DNA of 64,000 bases from Tellurirhabdus rosea (GTDB taxonomy: Bacteria > Bacteroidota > Bacteroidia > Cytophagales > Spirosomataceae), in contig NZ_CP111085.1 of the NCBI RefSeq assembly GCF_026278345.1, positions 446,001 to 510,000 on the forward strand, given 5' to 3'. Position 1 is the first letter of the stretch; each line of letters opens with the position of its first letter. A program made the position numbers and the translations under genes. Positions 42,850 through 52,122 of this stretch are shown in pieces. The notes under the pieces were generated by a model. That model did no database searches. It saw nothing but the letters and a program-made list of their open reading frames with translations, and was not told the origin of the DNA.

Positions 42850-44715
42850 TCAGTTCTTTTTCTTCCCCGCTTTGCCGGTGGCTACCGGTCTGGGAGTCGG
42901 CTTGCTGGCCTGCATCGTCACGGGCGTGGTTGGCTTCAGACGACGAATCTGGAACATATCCCCTATCCGAACCACTTCCACGTCGTACGACATCAGCTGC
43001 CGGGCCGGGCGATCACCGCAGGCCAGTTGTTCAACCACGTACCGTCCTTCGTAGGTCGTCGGACGAATGTCCGAAATTTGTTCGTACCGCTTGCCGCGCA
43101 CCCGAACGCGTCGGCTGCCCATGCTGGCCAACTTCTGCAGATAGGGCTCAAACTTCGTGTCAAACCCATCGGGAAGCTGCAGCGAACCATCCTCCGAAAC
43201 CTTCTGCGTCGGTTCGCCATCGGCAATGGCCAGTGAACTGAAATAGTACCGGTTGCGGGCGAGCGTATCGAAGTCGCTCTCGTCGCATTTGCAGACAAGA
43301 ACCTTGTCCTTCCAGCGGGCCTGGTAGTTGATCCGGGTAGGTGTAAACGTAAATCGCACTTCGCAGGTCGGGCAGGGCTTGGGCTCTTCCTTGATCGAGA
43401 AGCTGCCAACCTGTACGCTGCAGATGCGCCAGCCGCAGGCCGTTTTCTGCTGATGTTCGACGGTCACATAGTAATAACCGGGCTGACTCAGCTGGGCACT
43501 GTTCAGCGGAAGGCTCAGCTCCGTGGTGTTCAGCAGACCGGGCAGTTCACGGGGCTCCGTATCAGCATCCGACCGGTAGTAAAGGCGGACCGTATACTGC
43601 TCATTGGCGCCGGAAGCGGACGATTTCCAGGAAAGCTGCGGCTTGAAACTATCGGTCAGCTGACTCGTCATCAGCGTCCGGCCGTTGATGGACTGCGTTC
43701 CGTCGGTCAGCGACAGGCTCAGGCTACCGGCGCAGGTGTTACAATCCGCGGATATACTGCGCGGCACCAGCTTCTTCTCCGTGAACGATTTACGCACTGC
43801 CAGCGCGGCGTTAAAACCACCATGCTGCCGGTCGTAATCCATCAGGACATCCTGCTGGCCGTTAATGATGAAGTAGTTCTGACGGGTCAGCCAGCCCTGG
43901 GCCTGAACGCCCCAGTGCCAGTTGTTCCGCAGCGGAAAAAAGGCACCCAGGGAAAAGTTTACCCCGGGGCGATAGTGCCGCGAACCCGGAGAAACCAACC
44001 GGATCAGGCGATCTGTTCCGTCGGCATAAGCACCCACCAGGGCCGCATCCGTCCGGTAAACGCCGCCGCGAAGCGCCGCTTCCAGATACGGTACGCAGAC
44101 AGGCCCAGAAGCCCGTTTTAAATCATAGGTCAGAACGGGACCGAGCGTGAGGTAAAAATCTTCGGAAGGCCGGTTTTTCAGTTTTATCTGACTTTCCGGA
44201 ATGCCCATCTGGCGGCCCATATCTACCAGAAAATCCTTGTAGCTGTTTCGGGTAAAGAAGTTCTGATACCCGAACGTCCCGCCCAGTCCAAACCGCAGCC
44301 GATTCTTTTGCGGAAAAAAGTAGTCAAGACCTGTAGACAGGTGAATCCCGGCGCCGTTGTACAAGGTGTTGTCCCGCTGGTTGGGACCGAATGTCCCTTC
44401 CCACGAACCGCAGTAGGCAAAATTGGGTCCGGCGTTGAAAGCCAGTCGCCACGGGGACATTCCCCGCTTCAGTATAAAGGTCTGCAAGGTGGTGTCGCAA
44501 TCCTGCAACTCTTTGACATCCGGTGCCAGTTGCCTGAACGCCGAACGGCTGAGCGGAGTCAGCGTGGCGGCATCCGTTTTGCGCCAAATCTGTTCAGTCG
44601 GTTCGCAGCGATTGGCGTTGGCGACTGAATCCGGTTTGGTTTGAGCGAAGAGGGAATGGGATAGAGCCAGAGCAATGGAAGCAGAAACCGCCAGTCTTGG
44701 AGGTAAGAAGTGCAT
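42850..44715 (-). CDS. Large secreted protein of unknown function, barrel-like N-half and Cys-rich C-half
   Basis: 621 residues with a signal peptide (VSASIALALSHSLFAQ). Residues about 85-310 look like an outer-membrane barrel or similar (RLAFNAGPNFAYCGSW, NRLRFGLGGTFGYQNFF, GVNFSLGAFFPLRNNWHWGVQAQ). Residues 325-620 are soluble, with an Ig/fibronectin-like strand pattern (LSWKSSASGANEQYTVRLYYRSD) and cysteine pairs spaced CNTC, CPTC, CKC. Two CxxC motifs and one CxC invite a metal- or redox-related idea that I cannot support further. I do not recognise the family. It ends PRPVATGKAGKKKN, a basic tail. Confidence 0.6.
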   Translation of the reverse strand: MHFLPPRLAVSASIALALSHSLFAQTKPDSVANANRCEPTEQIWRKTDAATLTPLSRSAFRQLAPDVKELQDCDTTLQTFILKRGMSPWRLAFNAGPNFAYCGSWEGTFGPNQRDNTLYNGAGIHLSTGLDYFFPQKNRLRFGLGGTFGYQNFFTRNSYKDFLVDMGRQMGIPESQIKLKNRPSEDFYLTLGPVLTYDLKRASGPVCVPYLEAALRGGVYRTDAALVGAYADGTDRLIRLVSPGSRHYRPGVNFSLGAFFPLRNNWHWGVQAQGWLTRQNYFIINGQQDVLMDYDRQHGGFNAALAVRKSFTEKKLVPRSISADCNTCAGSLSLSLTDGTQSINGRTLMTSQLTDSFKPQLSWKSSASGANEQYTVRLYYRSDADTEPRELPGLLNTTELSLPLNSAQLSQPGYYYVTVEHQQKTACGWRICSVQVGSFSIKEEPKPCPTCEVRFTFTPTRINYQARWKDKVLVCKCDESDFDTLARNRYYFSSLAIADGEPTQKVSEDGSLQLPDGFDTKFEPYLQKLASMGSRRVRVRGKRYEQISDIRPTTYEGRYVVEQLACGDRPARQLMSYDVEVVRIGDMFQIRRLKPTTPVTMQASKPTPRPVATGKAGKKKN

Positions 44716-44897
44716 AGAACGGTAGGTTACGTTACAAATGGGTTTCGGCTACTTAGACGCACCGTACCCAAAAAAGTAACCTCCTGTTGCAAAAAACGGG
44801 ATTTTTCCCGGCGGGCCTCTCAGAACGTAGTCCCCACAAACGGGAGAGCGAACCCGCCTTTCGACGGATTCGCTCTCCCGTTCGCTCCGGCACCGGC

Positions 44898-45617
44898 TTA
44901 CTTCTCCCGGCTCCAGACTTCGCTCACCGGCCCCCCGGTCGAGCTTTGCCCCCGGTGGTGCCAATCGTTGCCCTTGATCTCACAGTCAAAGGTGAGGGAC
45001 TTGCCTACCCGGCTGTTGTCGCGGCTGAAAAATTCGATGGTTTCGGTGTATTTCCCGTCTTTGAGCGTGTACGTTCCTCCGCCCGTACCGGAAAACTGTT
45101 TCGTCTGCGGGTTGATGGCGGCCCACTGAAAACGCGTTCCGGACAGGATTTTGAGCGTTTTGCGGGCTCCGCGCTGCATGGCCGAAATCTGCCCGTCGTT
45201 GCCGGCCCGGCCCGTAATCCGCCAGAGTCCGGCCAGCGGGGCGTTCGCCGCCTGGTCGATTCGCTCGTAGGTTTCCGATTCGCCGTCAGCGCTGATGACC
45301 AGTTGTTTATCCGTCAAAGAAGCAATGGAAAAAGTCCGGCTTTGCCCGACGTTCGTACTGTCCTGCGTATCGAACTCAATCGTGATGGTCAATTGCTTGC
45401 CATCGGTCTGGTAGGTTCCGCCGGTACTTCCCAGGAAACGGTTGTTTTCGTAATACGTCCCCATCAGGTAGCCGTCCGAAAGAACATACACCACGTTGGG
45501 GCCACCGGAGCCCACCTGACGCCAGGCACCGGCCATGCTGCTTGCTTCCGGACGGAATGCGAGGAAAAGACCTCCCGCCAGCAACAGCGTAAAACAGAGA
45601 AGGATTGCTTTTTTCAT
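44898..45617 (-). CDS. Exported lipocalin-like protein made of two tandem homologous domains
   Basis: 239 residues with a signal peptide or N-terminal anchor ([17 protein letters not shown]). Two related halves follow: [20 protein letters not shown] with [11 protein letters not shown] (about 65-95), and [21 protein letters not shown] with [13 protein letters not shown] (about 180-215), each preceded by a G-x-W start (GAWRQVG, GLWRITG). This is the lipocalin-like calycin pattern duplicated. Its ATG overlaps the stop of the molybdenum hydroxylase large subunit (TCAT), so it belongs to that operon; a role with that enzyme or its substrate is inferred only from position. Confidence 0.65.
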   Translation of the reverse strand: MKKAILLCFTLLLAGGLFLAFRPEASSMAGAWRQVGSGGPNVVYVLSDGYLMGTYYENNRFLGSTGGTYQTDGKQLTITIEFDTQDSTNVGQSRTFSIASLTDKQLVISADGESETYERIDQAANAPLAGLWRITGRAGNDGQISAMQRGARKTLKILSGTRFQWAAINPQTKQFSGTGGGTYTLKDGKYTETIEFFSRDNSRVGKSLTFDCEIKGNDWHHRGQSSTGGPVSEVWSREK

Positions 45618-47803
45618 GCGGTCAGATTGGTTATGTCAAACGGCAATTTTCGGATGCGAACGCCCGCCGCGGCAAAAATAGCGTTGCAGAGCGCCGGGGC
45701 AATCGGTGGCAGACCCGGTTCGCCCACGCCACCCGGTGCTTCCTCGTTTTCGACCAGATGAATGTCTGCTTTCGGCATTTCGTGGAAGCGCAGCACCTGA
45801 TAATCATGAAAATTGGTCTGGTTGGCGCGGCCGTCGGAGAAGGTCACCGGGCTTTTGATCGCGGCGGTCAGGCCGTAGACAATGTTACCTTCGGTCTGTG
45901 CCCGCACGTTGTCGGGGTTGACGTACATGCCACAGTCGAGCACGGACACGACGCGGTCGATTTTAACGCCACTGCCCTGTTTGGTCACAAAAAAGGCGTG
46001 GGCACACGTACTCCCGAACGAACGGGCAATAGCCACTCCTTTACCCTGACCCGGCTTCAGCGGAGCGTCCCAGCCGGACTTTTCGCGCAGCTGCGTCAAC
46101 ACGTTCCGGAAGCGGCCGGCTACTTCGCCCTCCGCATTTTGGAGTAAGTCCAGCCGGAATTGCAGCGGGTCTTTCCCGGCCGCATGGGCCAGTTCGTCGA
46201 TAAAGCTTTCGTGTCCAAAGCTGCTGTTGGACGGGTAAACCGAGCGCCACCAGACAATCGGAATGTCGGTTTCTACCGTCCGCCAGCCCATCATGGCGTT
46301 CGGAATCTGGTACGGACTTTCGTGCGGCGTGATGGCTTCGGCGGCCCAGTCGTCGGCCTTTTCTCCCAGCGGAGCCTTGAAGACCTGCCGCTGGATGGAT
46401 TCGCCGATGAGCTTATGTTCAAAGGCGACCAGATTACCACCGGCATCGACGGCGCCGCGCATGGCGCTCAGCATGGCCGGGCGGAATGGCCCCTGCGTGA
46501 CATCGTCTTCCCGGGTCCAGACCACTTTGACCGGCGCTTTCATCTGCTGGGACAGATAAACCGCTTCGAGCACGAAGTCCAGGTACGCCTTTCGGCCGAA
46601 AGCTCCGCCGAGGAACGGCACGTTGACTTTTACCTTCTCCGGCGCAATTTTCAGGTAGGCCGATACGCTCTGAATGGCTCCGTCCGGTCCCTGCACGGGT
46701 GCCCAGATTTCGCAGCTTCCGTCTTCTTTCACGTGGGCGATGGCGACCTCCGGTTCCATCGGCGCGTGGGCCAGGAACGGCGTTTCGTACTGCGCCTCCA
46801 GCTTTTTGGGAGCGGCTTCAAAAGCGGCGGCCACATCCCCGGCCGTATGGTAAGGCGCGGCGGGCTTCTTGGCGGCTTCTTTCAGACGGGCCGTGTACCG
46901 CCCCGAATCCATCGTCTGCTCGTAATTGCCGTTATCCCACTTCACCTGAAGAGCGCGGCGTCCCTGCAGGGCCGCCCAGTAGTTGGTGGCAATCACCGCC
47001 ACGGCTTCCGACGTCCGGTGGGGCATCGGGCGTTCGGCTTTCAGAACGGCCTTTACGCCGGGAATCTTTTTCGCCGCGGCATCATTGATCGACACGATTT
47101 TGCCGTGAATGGCCGGGCTGTGTTCGATGCTGGCATACAGCATGCCCGGCACGCTTACATCCATCCCGAAAACGGCCTTCCCGGTTACTTTGGACGGCAC
47201 ATCCGGGCGGGGCAGCGGCTTGCCGAGCAATTTGAAATCCTTTTTGGACTTCAGCGTAATTTTTTGCGGAACCGTCAGTTTCGAGGCGTCGTCGGCCAGT
47301 TCGCCGTACCCCAGACTTTTGCCGGAAGGCCGGTGTTTAATGGTTCCGGCTTCGGCGTAGCATTCGTCCACGGGCACGTTCCAGCGGGTGGCGGCCGTCT
47401 GTCGGAACATTTCGCGGGCGGCGGCTCCGGCTTCGCGGAGGCGTTTCCAGCCCGTCCGGACCGTGCTGCTGCCGCCCGAAAGCTGGTCGCCGTATTTGCG
47501 CAGCCCGTCGGACTGCCGGATTTTGATCTGATCGAGCGACACTTCGAGTTCTTCGGCAATCATCATCGGGACGGCCTGCCATGAGCCCTGGCCCATGTCC
47601 GGCCGGTGGTTGATAAGGGTAATGCTGCCCGTGTTTTCGATGACGATGAACGGGTGGAGTTCGAAGGACAGCACGGCATTGGGTTCGGTCAGGTTGACCA
47701 GTTGTGCGCTGCCGTTGGCGCGGGCCGAGAAGCCCAGCAGCAGGCCGGTCCCGGTCAGGCCAGCGGCGCGGAGGAAATCGCGGCGGTTTATAGAGGTGGT
47801 CAT
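45614..47803 (-). CDS. Molybdopterin-binding large subunit, isoquinoline 1-oxidoreductase/aldehyde oxidase type
   Basis: 729 residues with a Tat signal ([10 protein letters not shown], residues 6-15), so it is exported folded. Motifs of the xanthine-dehydrogenase family: [17 protein letters not shown] early in the chain (IorB-like order), [40 protein letters not shown] and the Mo-cofactor-binding C-terminal [18 protein letters not shown] with the catalytic Glu region (GEPGLPP). It hydroxylates an N-heterocycle or aldehyde using water, passing electrons to the 2Fe-2S subunit encoded upstream. The substrate is not readable. An inverted repeat interrupts the operon between the two subunits. Confidence 0.92.
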   Translation of the reverse strand: MTTSINRRDFLRAAGLTGTGLLLGFSARANGSAQLVNLTEPNAVLSFELHPFIVIENTGSITLINHRPDMGQGSWQAVPMMIAEELEVSLDQIKIRQSDGLRKYGDQLSGGSSTVRTGWKRLREAGAAAREMFRQTAATRWNVPVDECYAEAGTIKHRPSGKSLGYGELADDASKLTVPQKITLKSKKDFKLLGKPLPRPDVPSKVTGKAVFGMDVSVPGMLYASIEHSPAIHGKIVSINDAAAKKIPGVKAVLKAERPMPHRTSEAVAVIATNYWAALQGRRALQVKWDNGNYEQTMDSGRYTARLKEAAKKPAAPYHTAGDVAAAFEAAPKKLEAQYETPFLAHAPMEPEVAIAHVKEDGSCEIWAPVQGPDGAIQSVSAYLKIAPEKVKVNVPFLGGAFGRKAYLDFVLEAVYLSQQMKAPVKVVWTREDDVTQGPFRPAMLSAMRGAVDAGGNLVAFEHKLIGESIQRQVFKAPLGEKADDWAAEAITPHESPYQIPNAMMGWRTVETDIPIVWWRSVYPSNSSFGHESFIDELAHAAGKDPLQFRLDLLQNAEGEVAGRFRNVLTQLREKSGWDAPLKPGQGKGVAIARSFGSTCAHAFFVTKQGSGVKIDRVVSVLDCGMYVNPDNVRAQTEGNIVYGLTAAIKSPVTFSDGRANQTNFHDYQVLRFHEMPKADIHLVENEEAPGGVGEPGLPPIAPALCNAIFAAAGVRIRKLPFDITNLTA

Positions 47804-47821
47804 GTGATGGCGATTTTTATT

Positions 47822-47920
47822 GATTACGAATTAATAATTACGAGTTACGTGATTTGGCATGTTGAGCTAATAATTCGTAAGCGAAACGTCACCCCGGTCG
47901 TAATTCGTAATTTTTAATTG
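47822..47920. repeat. Heptamer-word inverted repeat inside the molybdenum hydroxylase operon
   Basis: The left side reads ATTACGA/ATTAATA/ATTACGA/GTTACGT; the right side holds TAATTCGTAA and the tandem TCGTAAT/TCGTAAT/TTTTAAT. The whole 121-nt gap between the two subunit genes is essentially this element plus short flanks. Confidence 0.82.
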
Positions 47921-47924
47921 GCAG

Positions 47925-48410
47925 TTACTTCCCCGCGCTCGCCACTTCCTGGTTCAGCTCAGCGGCCCGGTGGATGGCTTTGCGGATGCGGCCGTAGGTT
48001 CCGCAGCGGCAGATGTGTCCCTGCATGGCGGCGTCAATATCAGTATCTGTCGGCTTGGGTTTACTTTTAAGCAGAGCGGCGGCGGCCATGATCTGGCCCG
48101 ACTGGCAGTAGCCGCACTGTGGGACTTGCTCTTCAATCCAGGCCTGCTGCACCGGATGCAGCGCTTTCTCGGTGCCGAGCCCTTCGATGGTGGTGATTTT
48201 TTTCCCGGCCACTGACGATACCGGCGTAATGCAGGAACGGGTCGGCTGTCCGTTCAGGTGGACCGTGCAGGCGCCGCACTGGGCCATGCCACAGCCAAAC
48301 TTCGTTCCGGTCAGGCCAACGACGTCGCGGATGGCCCAGAGCAAAGGCATTTGCGGGTCGGCCTCAAACGTATGTTTTTTGCCATTAATTGTGAGGGAAA
48401 ACGTTGCCAT
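47925..48410 (-). CDS. 2Fe-2S ferredoxin-type small subunit of the molybdenum hydroxylase
   Basis: 161 residues from the ATG at 48410 (two codons after a TTG). Plant-type 2Fe-2S cysteines C40, C45, C48 and C60 ([11 protein letters not shown]...C), then the second helical 2Fe-2S domain with CGYC (about 98-101) and CRC (about 133-135), the IorA/CoxS signature. It carries electrons from the Mo centre to an unknown acceptor; no FAD or cytochrome subunit gene is adjacent. No Tat signal, so it would be co-exported with the large subunit. Confidence 0.93.
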   Translation of the reverse strand: MATFSLTINGKKHTFEADPQMPLLWAIRDVVGLTGTKFGCGMAQCGACTVHLNGQPTRSCITPVSSVAGKKITTIEGLGTEKALHPVQQAWIEEQVPQCGYCQSGQIMAAAALLKSKPKPTDTDIDAAMQGHICRCGTYGRIRKAIHRAAELNQEVASAGK

Positions 48411-48478
48411 AAACAATTTTTGTTGCAGATTGTAAAGTTTAGTAAAATCGGGAGAGAACCCAAACCGCTTGTCACAAT

Positions 48479-48793
48479 ATGACGACTGATAACACTACCA
48501 TGACGCTTAATCAGGCCAAAAACCGGTTTGAACTGCTGACGGACGGAAAACTGTCCATTGTCGAATTCATTCAGCATGGCCCCCAGACGCTGGCTCTGAC
48601 GCATACCGAAGTTCATCCCGATCTCGAAGGCCAGGGCATTGGCTCCCGGCTGGTTAAAAGCGTGCTGGAATACCTCGAACAGCATAATCTGAAGATGCTG
48701 CCTTATTGTCCTTTTGTGGAAGCGTACGTCCGCCGTCACCCGGAATGGAACCGGCTCCTGTCGGATGACTACTACCCGAGCGAGGAATTTTAA
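48479..48793 (+). CDS. Small GNAT-like acetyltransferase (YjdJ/NATD1 type)
   Basis: 104 residues. The motif [25 protein letters not shown] and [16 protein letters not shown] is that of the compact N-acetyltransferases YjdJ/NATD1, with acetyl-CoA loop EGQGIGS. Substrate unknown. The stop codon overlaps that of the convergent FAD oxidoreductase in the shared sequence TTAA (48790-48793). Confidence 0.88.
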   Translation: MTTDNTTMTLNQAKNRFELLTDGKLSIVEFIQHGPQTLALTHTEVHPDLEGQGIGSRLVKSVLEYLEQHNLKMLPYCPFVEAYVRRHPEWNRLLSDDYYPSEEF

Positions 48794-49911
48794 GTCCTCA
48801 GCAACAGGTCCGCTCCCTCCTCGCCCGTCAGGCTGCCGAGGGCAACACCCATTCCCTGCATCTTGACGGCGCAGACCACGTTCGGCACAACGGCCTGCAC
48901 AATGGGCCTTTGCTGCCGCCCGAAACCCATAATGCCGCTCCACCGGGCTTCCACGGCATAAGCCTGATGGGGTAAAATGACCGTCTGCAATAGCGTTTCC
49001 AGTCGTTGCTGGATGCCGTCCGTCAGGCCGAATTCGGTGGTCGCCTCCCCGGTATAATCCAGGTTGCGGGCACCGCCCAGCAGCACCCGCCCGTCGATGT
49101 TGCGGAAATACACATACCCTTTGTCATAATGAAACGTGCCGCGCAGGCGCAAACCGGGGATCGGCGCCGTCACCAGCACCTGCCCGCGAGCGGGCGTCAC
49201 GTCGAGTTCGGGCAACAGTTGGCGGGCAAACCCATTGGTCGCCACCAGGACTTTCCGGACGTGCACCCGCCCGGCCGGCATCTGTAACCCGACGCCGTTT
49301 TCCTCGATTTTCAGCCCGTCAATAGGCGCGCCATTGAAAATCCGAATGCCCAGCGCTGCGGCCCGGTCGAGCAGGGCGGCCATCATCCGGCCCGTATGCA
49401 CCTGCCCTTCGTACGCGTTGAAGATGAGGTGACTGACCCGTTCAAAACCAAATTCCGCGATCCGTTCATCAGCGCGGCGATAGACTTCCGGCCCGATCAG
49501 GGAATGCAGGCGGCGATTGAAGCAGCCCATCTGATCGGCGCACCGCTCGAAGAACGGCTGGTCGTCAAACAGTTCGTAGCCTCCCAGCGATTCAAACTGC
49601 AGGGCCCGGTCACCGACGTTCTGCCGCAGGCGCTGCAAACCCGCGTACCGTTTTTCGATCAGGGCAAACACCTCGTCCTCCGACCCGTTCTCCAGATCCA
49701 TCAGCAGTTCCGAAATACTGCCAAAGCAGGCAAAACCGGCATTTCTGGTACTCGCTCCGCTGGGCAGCATCCCGCGCTCAAAAACGGCAATGTTCAGCGA
49801 CGGCTCTCTTTCTTTGAGCGAAATGGCGGCGGACAGGCCCACGATTCCGCTGCCGATAACGGCCACATCAATGCCGGAAAGAAACGTCTGTTGTTCCCAA
49901 TAACTGAACAT
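48790..49911 (-). CDS. FAD-dependent amine/amino-acid oxidoreductase (DAO family)
   Basis: 373 residues. The dinucleotide motif GSGIVG is at 20-25, followed by ERGMLPSGASTRNAGFA (the S-T-R-N-A-G element of DAO/glycine-oxidase-like enzymes). A central substrate domain and a C-terminal FAD-binding part, RVLLGGARNLDYTG and EARWSGIMGFGRQQRPIV, complete the fold. It likely oxidises a D-amino acid, N-methyl amino acid or related amine. It is followed downstream on the minus strand by the word-free TTAA convergence and preceded by the element at 49934. Confidence 0.9.
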   Translation of the reverse strand: MFSYWEQQTFLSGIDVAVIGSGIVGLSAAISLKEREPSLNIAVFERGMLPSGASTRNAGFACFGSISELLMDLENGSEDEVFALIEKRYAGLQRLRQNVGDRALQFESLGGYELFDDQPFFERCADQMGCFNRRLHSLIGPEVYRRADERIAEFGFERVSHLIFNAYEGQVHTGRMMAALLDRAAALGIRIFNGAPIDGLKIEENGVGLQMPAGRVHVRKVLVATNGFARQLLPELDVTPARGQVLVTAPIPGLRLRGTFHYDKGYVYFRNIDGRVLLGGARNLDYTGEATTEFGLTDGIQQRLETLLQTVILPHQAYAVEARWSGIMGFGRQQRPIVQAVVPNVVCAVKMQGMGVALGSLTGEEGADLLLRT

Positions 49912-49933
49912 GAAGTCTGAATTAAGTCGCGGG

Positions 49934-50026
49934 GTTTCTCGCAGATTTACGGGGATTTTAAACGCAGATTGTCACAGAAAAAATCTGCGTAAATCTGCGT
50001 TTAAAATCCGCGTTAATCTGCGGAAA
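49934..50026. repeat. Inverted repeat (CAGATTTAAACGC family)
   Basis: Left arm from 49934 and right arm from 49991 pair over about 36 bp with four differences, and an extra unit AAATCTGCGT precedes the right arm (49981-49990). It shares a 22-nt identical stretch with the 35749 element and words with 15534. It lies between the sterol-desaturase gene and the FAD oxidoreductase gene (both minus). Confidence 0.92.
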
Positions 50027-50046
50027 CTAACGAGAAACACTCTTTT

Positions 50047-50943
50047 TTAAACCACTTTTTCCGGCGCCTGGGCGGATTGCGCCGCTCTCTCCTGCCGAAG
50101 CTGCCGGGTGGTTTTCCGGCGTCCGTCATGGCTCCAGCCCGGAGGCCCGAACAGATACCCGAGTGCATGCCGGACCGACCCGGCGCGGGCCACGTCCCGG
50201 ACCATGTCCGTCCATTCGTGGAAGGCAATCCGGACGGGGTTGTAGGTGGTAAGATTGGTCGTCAGCCCGTAGACCGGCCGCTCCTTTTCTTCCTCAAACG
50301 TCCCGAACATCCGGTCCCAGATGATGAGGATACCCGCGTGGTTTTTGTCGAGGTACTCCAGATTGGTGGCGTGGTGAACCCGGTGGTGCGAAGGTGTATT
50401 GAAGATAAATTCAATCGGTTTGGGGAATTTGTAAATAAACTCCGTGTGAATCCAGAACTGGTACAGCAGACTGATGGCCTGCATGCTCATCACGGCCGCC
50501 GGATGGAAGCCCAGCAGCGGCAACCAGATCCAGAACAGAAACGAACCGCTGAGGGTCCCGGTCCAGGTTTGCCGCAGGGCCGTTCCCAGATTGTATTTCT
50601 GCGAGGAATGGTGCACCACGTGCGACGCCCAGAAATACCGGCTGCCGTGGCTGATGCGGTGAAACCAGTAATAGCTGAAATCGTCGGCAAAAAACAGCAG
50701 CACCCAGGCCCACCAGGTGGTCATATCGACCGTAAAAAGCCGAAACTCGTAAACAAGCGAATAGGCTCCGAACACCAGCACCTTCCCGACCAGTCCGATA
50801 ATCACGTTGCCGATGCCCATCGACAGGCTGCTGACGGTATCTTTGGTCTCGTAATATTCTTTCTGCTGAACAGCCGTAGCGATAATTTCGGCCGTCAGCA
50901 GGATGACAAAGGCGGGAATGGCGTAGTGAATGAGGTCTTTCAT
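50047..50943 (-). CDS. Sterol desaturase/fatty acid hydroxylase family membrane enzyme
   Basis: 298 residues from the ATG at 50943 (a TTG five codons upstream is rejected). Di-iron histidine boxes: HRISH (95-99), HVVHH (108-112) and HHRVHH (about 195-200), with four to five membrane helices (10-28, 40-65, 75-95, 130-160). Family members hydroxylate or desaturate lipid chains, sterols or carotenoids using O2. It lacks a cytochrome-b5 domain. A consensus promoter at 50970-51002 drives it, divergent from threonine aldolase. Confidence 0.92.
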   Translation of the reverse strand: MKDLIHYAIPAFVILLTAEIIATAVQQKEYYETKDTVSSLSMGIGNVIIGLVGKVLVFGAYSLVYEFRLFTVDMTTWWAWVLLFFADDFSYYWFHRISHGSRYFWASHVVHHSSQKYNLGTALRQTWTGTLSGSFLFWIWLPLLGFHPAAVMSMQAISLLYQFWIHTEFIYKFPKPIEFIFNTPSHHRVHHATNLEYLDKNHAGILIIWDRMFGTFEEEKERPVYGLTTNLTTYNPVRIAFHEWTDMVRDVARAGSVRHALGYLFGPPGWSHDGRRKTTRQLRQERAAQSAQAPEKVV

Positions 50944-50969
50944 ATTTTTTCGATGCAAAGTGCAACATA

Positions 50970-51002
50970 CAAATTTAATTTTCTGCCCGAACTTTGCACA
51001 AA
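50970..51002 (-). promoter_or_regulatory. Bacteroidota-type promoter for the sterol-desaturase-type gene
   Basis: Minus strand TTTG (51002-50999), 21 nt, TAAATTTG (50977-50970). Initiation near 50963 gives a ~20-nt leader. Confidence 0.65.
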
Positions 51003-51017
51003 GAATTTCCGAATCGA

Positions 51018-52028
51018 ATGATTATTGACCTCCGCAGCGACACGATCACCAAACCCACGCCCGCCATGCGGGAAGCCATGTTCAGCGCCGAAGTCGGCGA
51101 CGATGTTTTTGGCGACGACCCGTCGGTGAATGCCCTTGAAGAAAAAGCAGCCCGCATGTTCGGCATGGAGGCGGCCCTGTTCTGCGCCTCCGGCACGATG
51201 ACCAACCAGCTCGCGATCCGGACGCACTGCCGCCCCGGCGACGATGTGATCTGCGACGTGCTTTCCCACATCTATTTGTACGAAGGCGGCGGGATTGCCG
51301 TCAACGCGCTGGCCTCGGTGAGCCTGCCGCAGGGCGAACGGGGTAAGCTCACGCCCGAACTGGTGCGCGCGCACATCCAGCCAGACGACATTCACAAGCC
51401 GGCTACCCGCCTGGTTTCGCTCGAAAACACGATCAACAAAGGCGGCGGCTGTTACTACACGATTCCGGAGATTGCGGCCATCCGCCAGGTCTGCGACGAA
51501 CACGGCCTGAAGCTGCACCTCGACGGGGCCCGACTTTTCAACGCGCTGGTCGAAACGGGCGAAAGTCCGGAATCCTACGGCAATCTGTTCGATTCGATTT
51601 CGATCTGTCTGTCCAAGGGGCTGGGCTGCCCCGTTGGCTCACTGCTGCTCGGCAGCCGGGACTTCATCAAACAGGCGCGGCGTTTCCGCAAGCTCATGGG
51701 CGGCGGCTGGCGGCAGGCGGGCTTTCTGGCAGCGGCAGGTTCGTACGCCCTTGACCATCACGTCAACCGCCTGAAACTGGACCATGCCCGGGCCCGGAAA
51801 ATTGGTCAGATGCTGGAAAAACTGCCCGAAGTGGAAGAAATTTTTCCCATCGAAACAAACATCGTTATCTTCCGTCTTCCCGAAACCATCCTGGCCGCCG
51901 ATTATGTTAACCAATTGGACCAGAAGGGAATTAAAGCCGTTACCTTCGGCAAACACCTCGTGCGTTTTGTGACGCACCTGGACTTTACAGACGAGATGCT
52001 GGAACAATTAGAACTACGGTTCCGCTGA
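51018..52028 (+). CDS. ltaE: Low-specificity L-threonine aldolase
   Basis: 336 residues from the ATG at 51018 (the in-frame TTG at 50994 lies in the divergent promoter). PLP-dependent, fold type I, cleaving L-threonine/allo-threonine to glycine and acetaldehyde. Conserved DLRSDTITKPT at the N-terminus, EVGDDVFGDDPS (substrate binding), CASGTMTNQLA, LHLDGARLFNA (D169) and SICLSKGLGCPVGS with the PLP lysine at K200. The stop codon lies in the left arm of the inverted repeat that follows. Confidence 0.95.
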   Translation: MIIDLRSDTITKPTPAMREAMFSAEVGDDVFGDDPSVNALEEKAARMFGMEAALFCASGTMTNQLAIRTHCRPGDDVICDVLSHIYLYEGGGIAVNALASVSLPQGERGKLTPELVRAHIQPDDIHKPATRLVSLENTINKGGGCYYTIPEIAAIRQVCDEHGLKLHLDGARLFNALVETGESPESYGNLFDSISICLSKGLGCPVGSLLLGSRDFIKQARRFRKLMGGGWRQAGFLAAAGSYALDHHVNRLKLDHARARKIGQMLEKLPEVEEIFPIETNIVIFRLPETILAADYVNQLDQKGIKAVTFGKHLVRFVTHLDFTDEMLEQLELRFR

Positions 52029-52101
52029 TTAATGGATTTCCTGTGATAAGCCTGGCTAAATCAGACGGGCGAAGCTTATCATAGCTAATCCATTAATCAG
52101 C
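52024..52101. repeat. Inverted repeat after the threonine aldolase gene
   Basis: Perfect 13-bp outer arms GCTGATTAATGGA/TCCATTAATCAGC (52024-52036, 52089-52101), plus inner TGATAAGC/GCTTATCA. The aldolase stop codon (52026-52028) is within the left arm; the next gene starts 22 nt after the right arm. Confidence 0.88.
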
Positions 52102-52122
52102 GTCATCCCGGTTCAGAACCAT

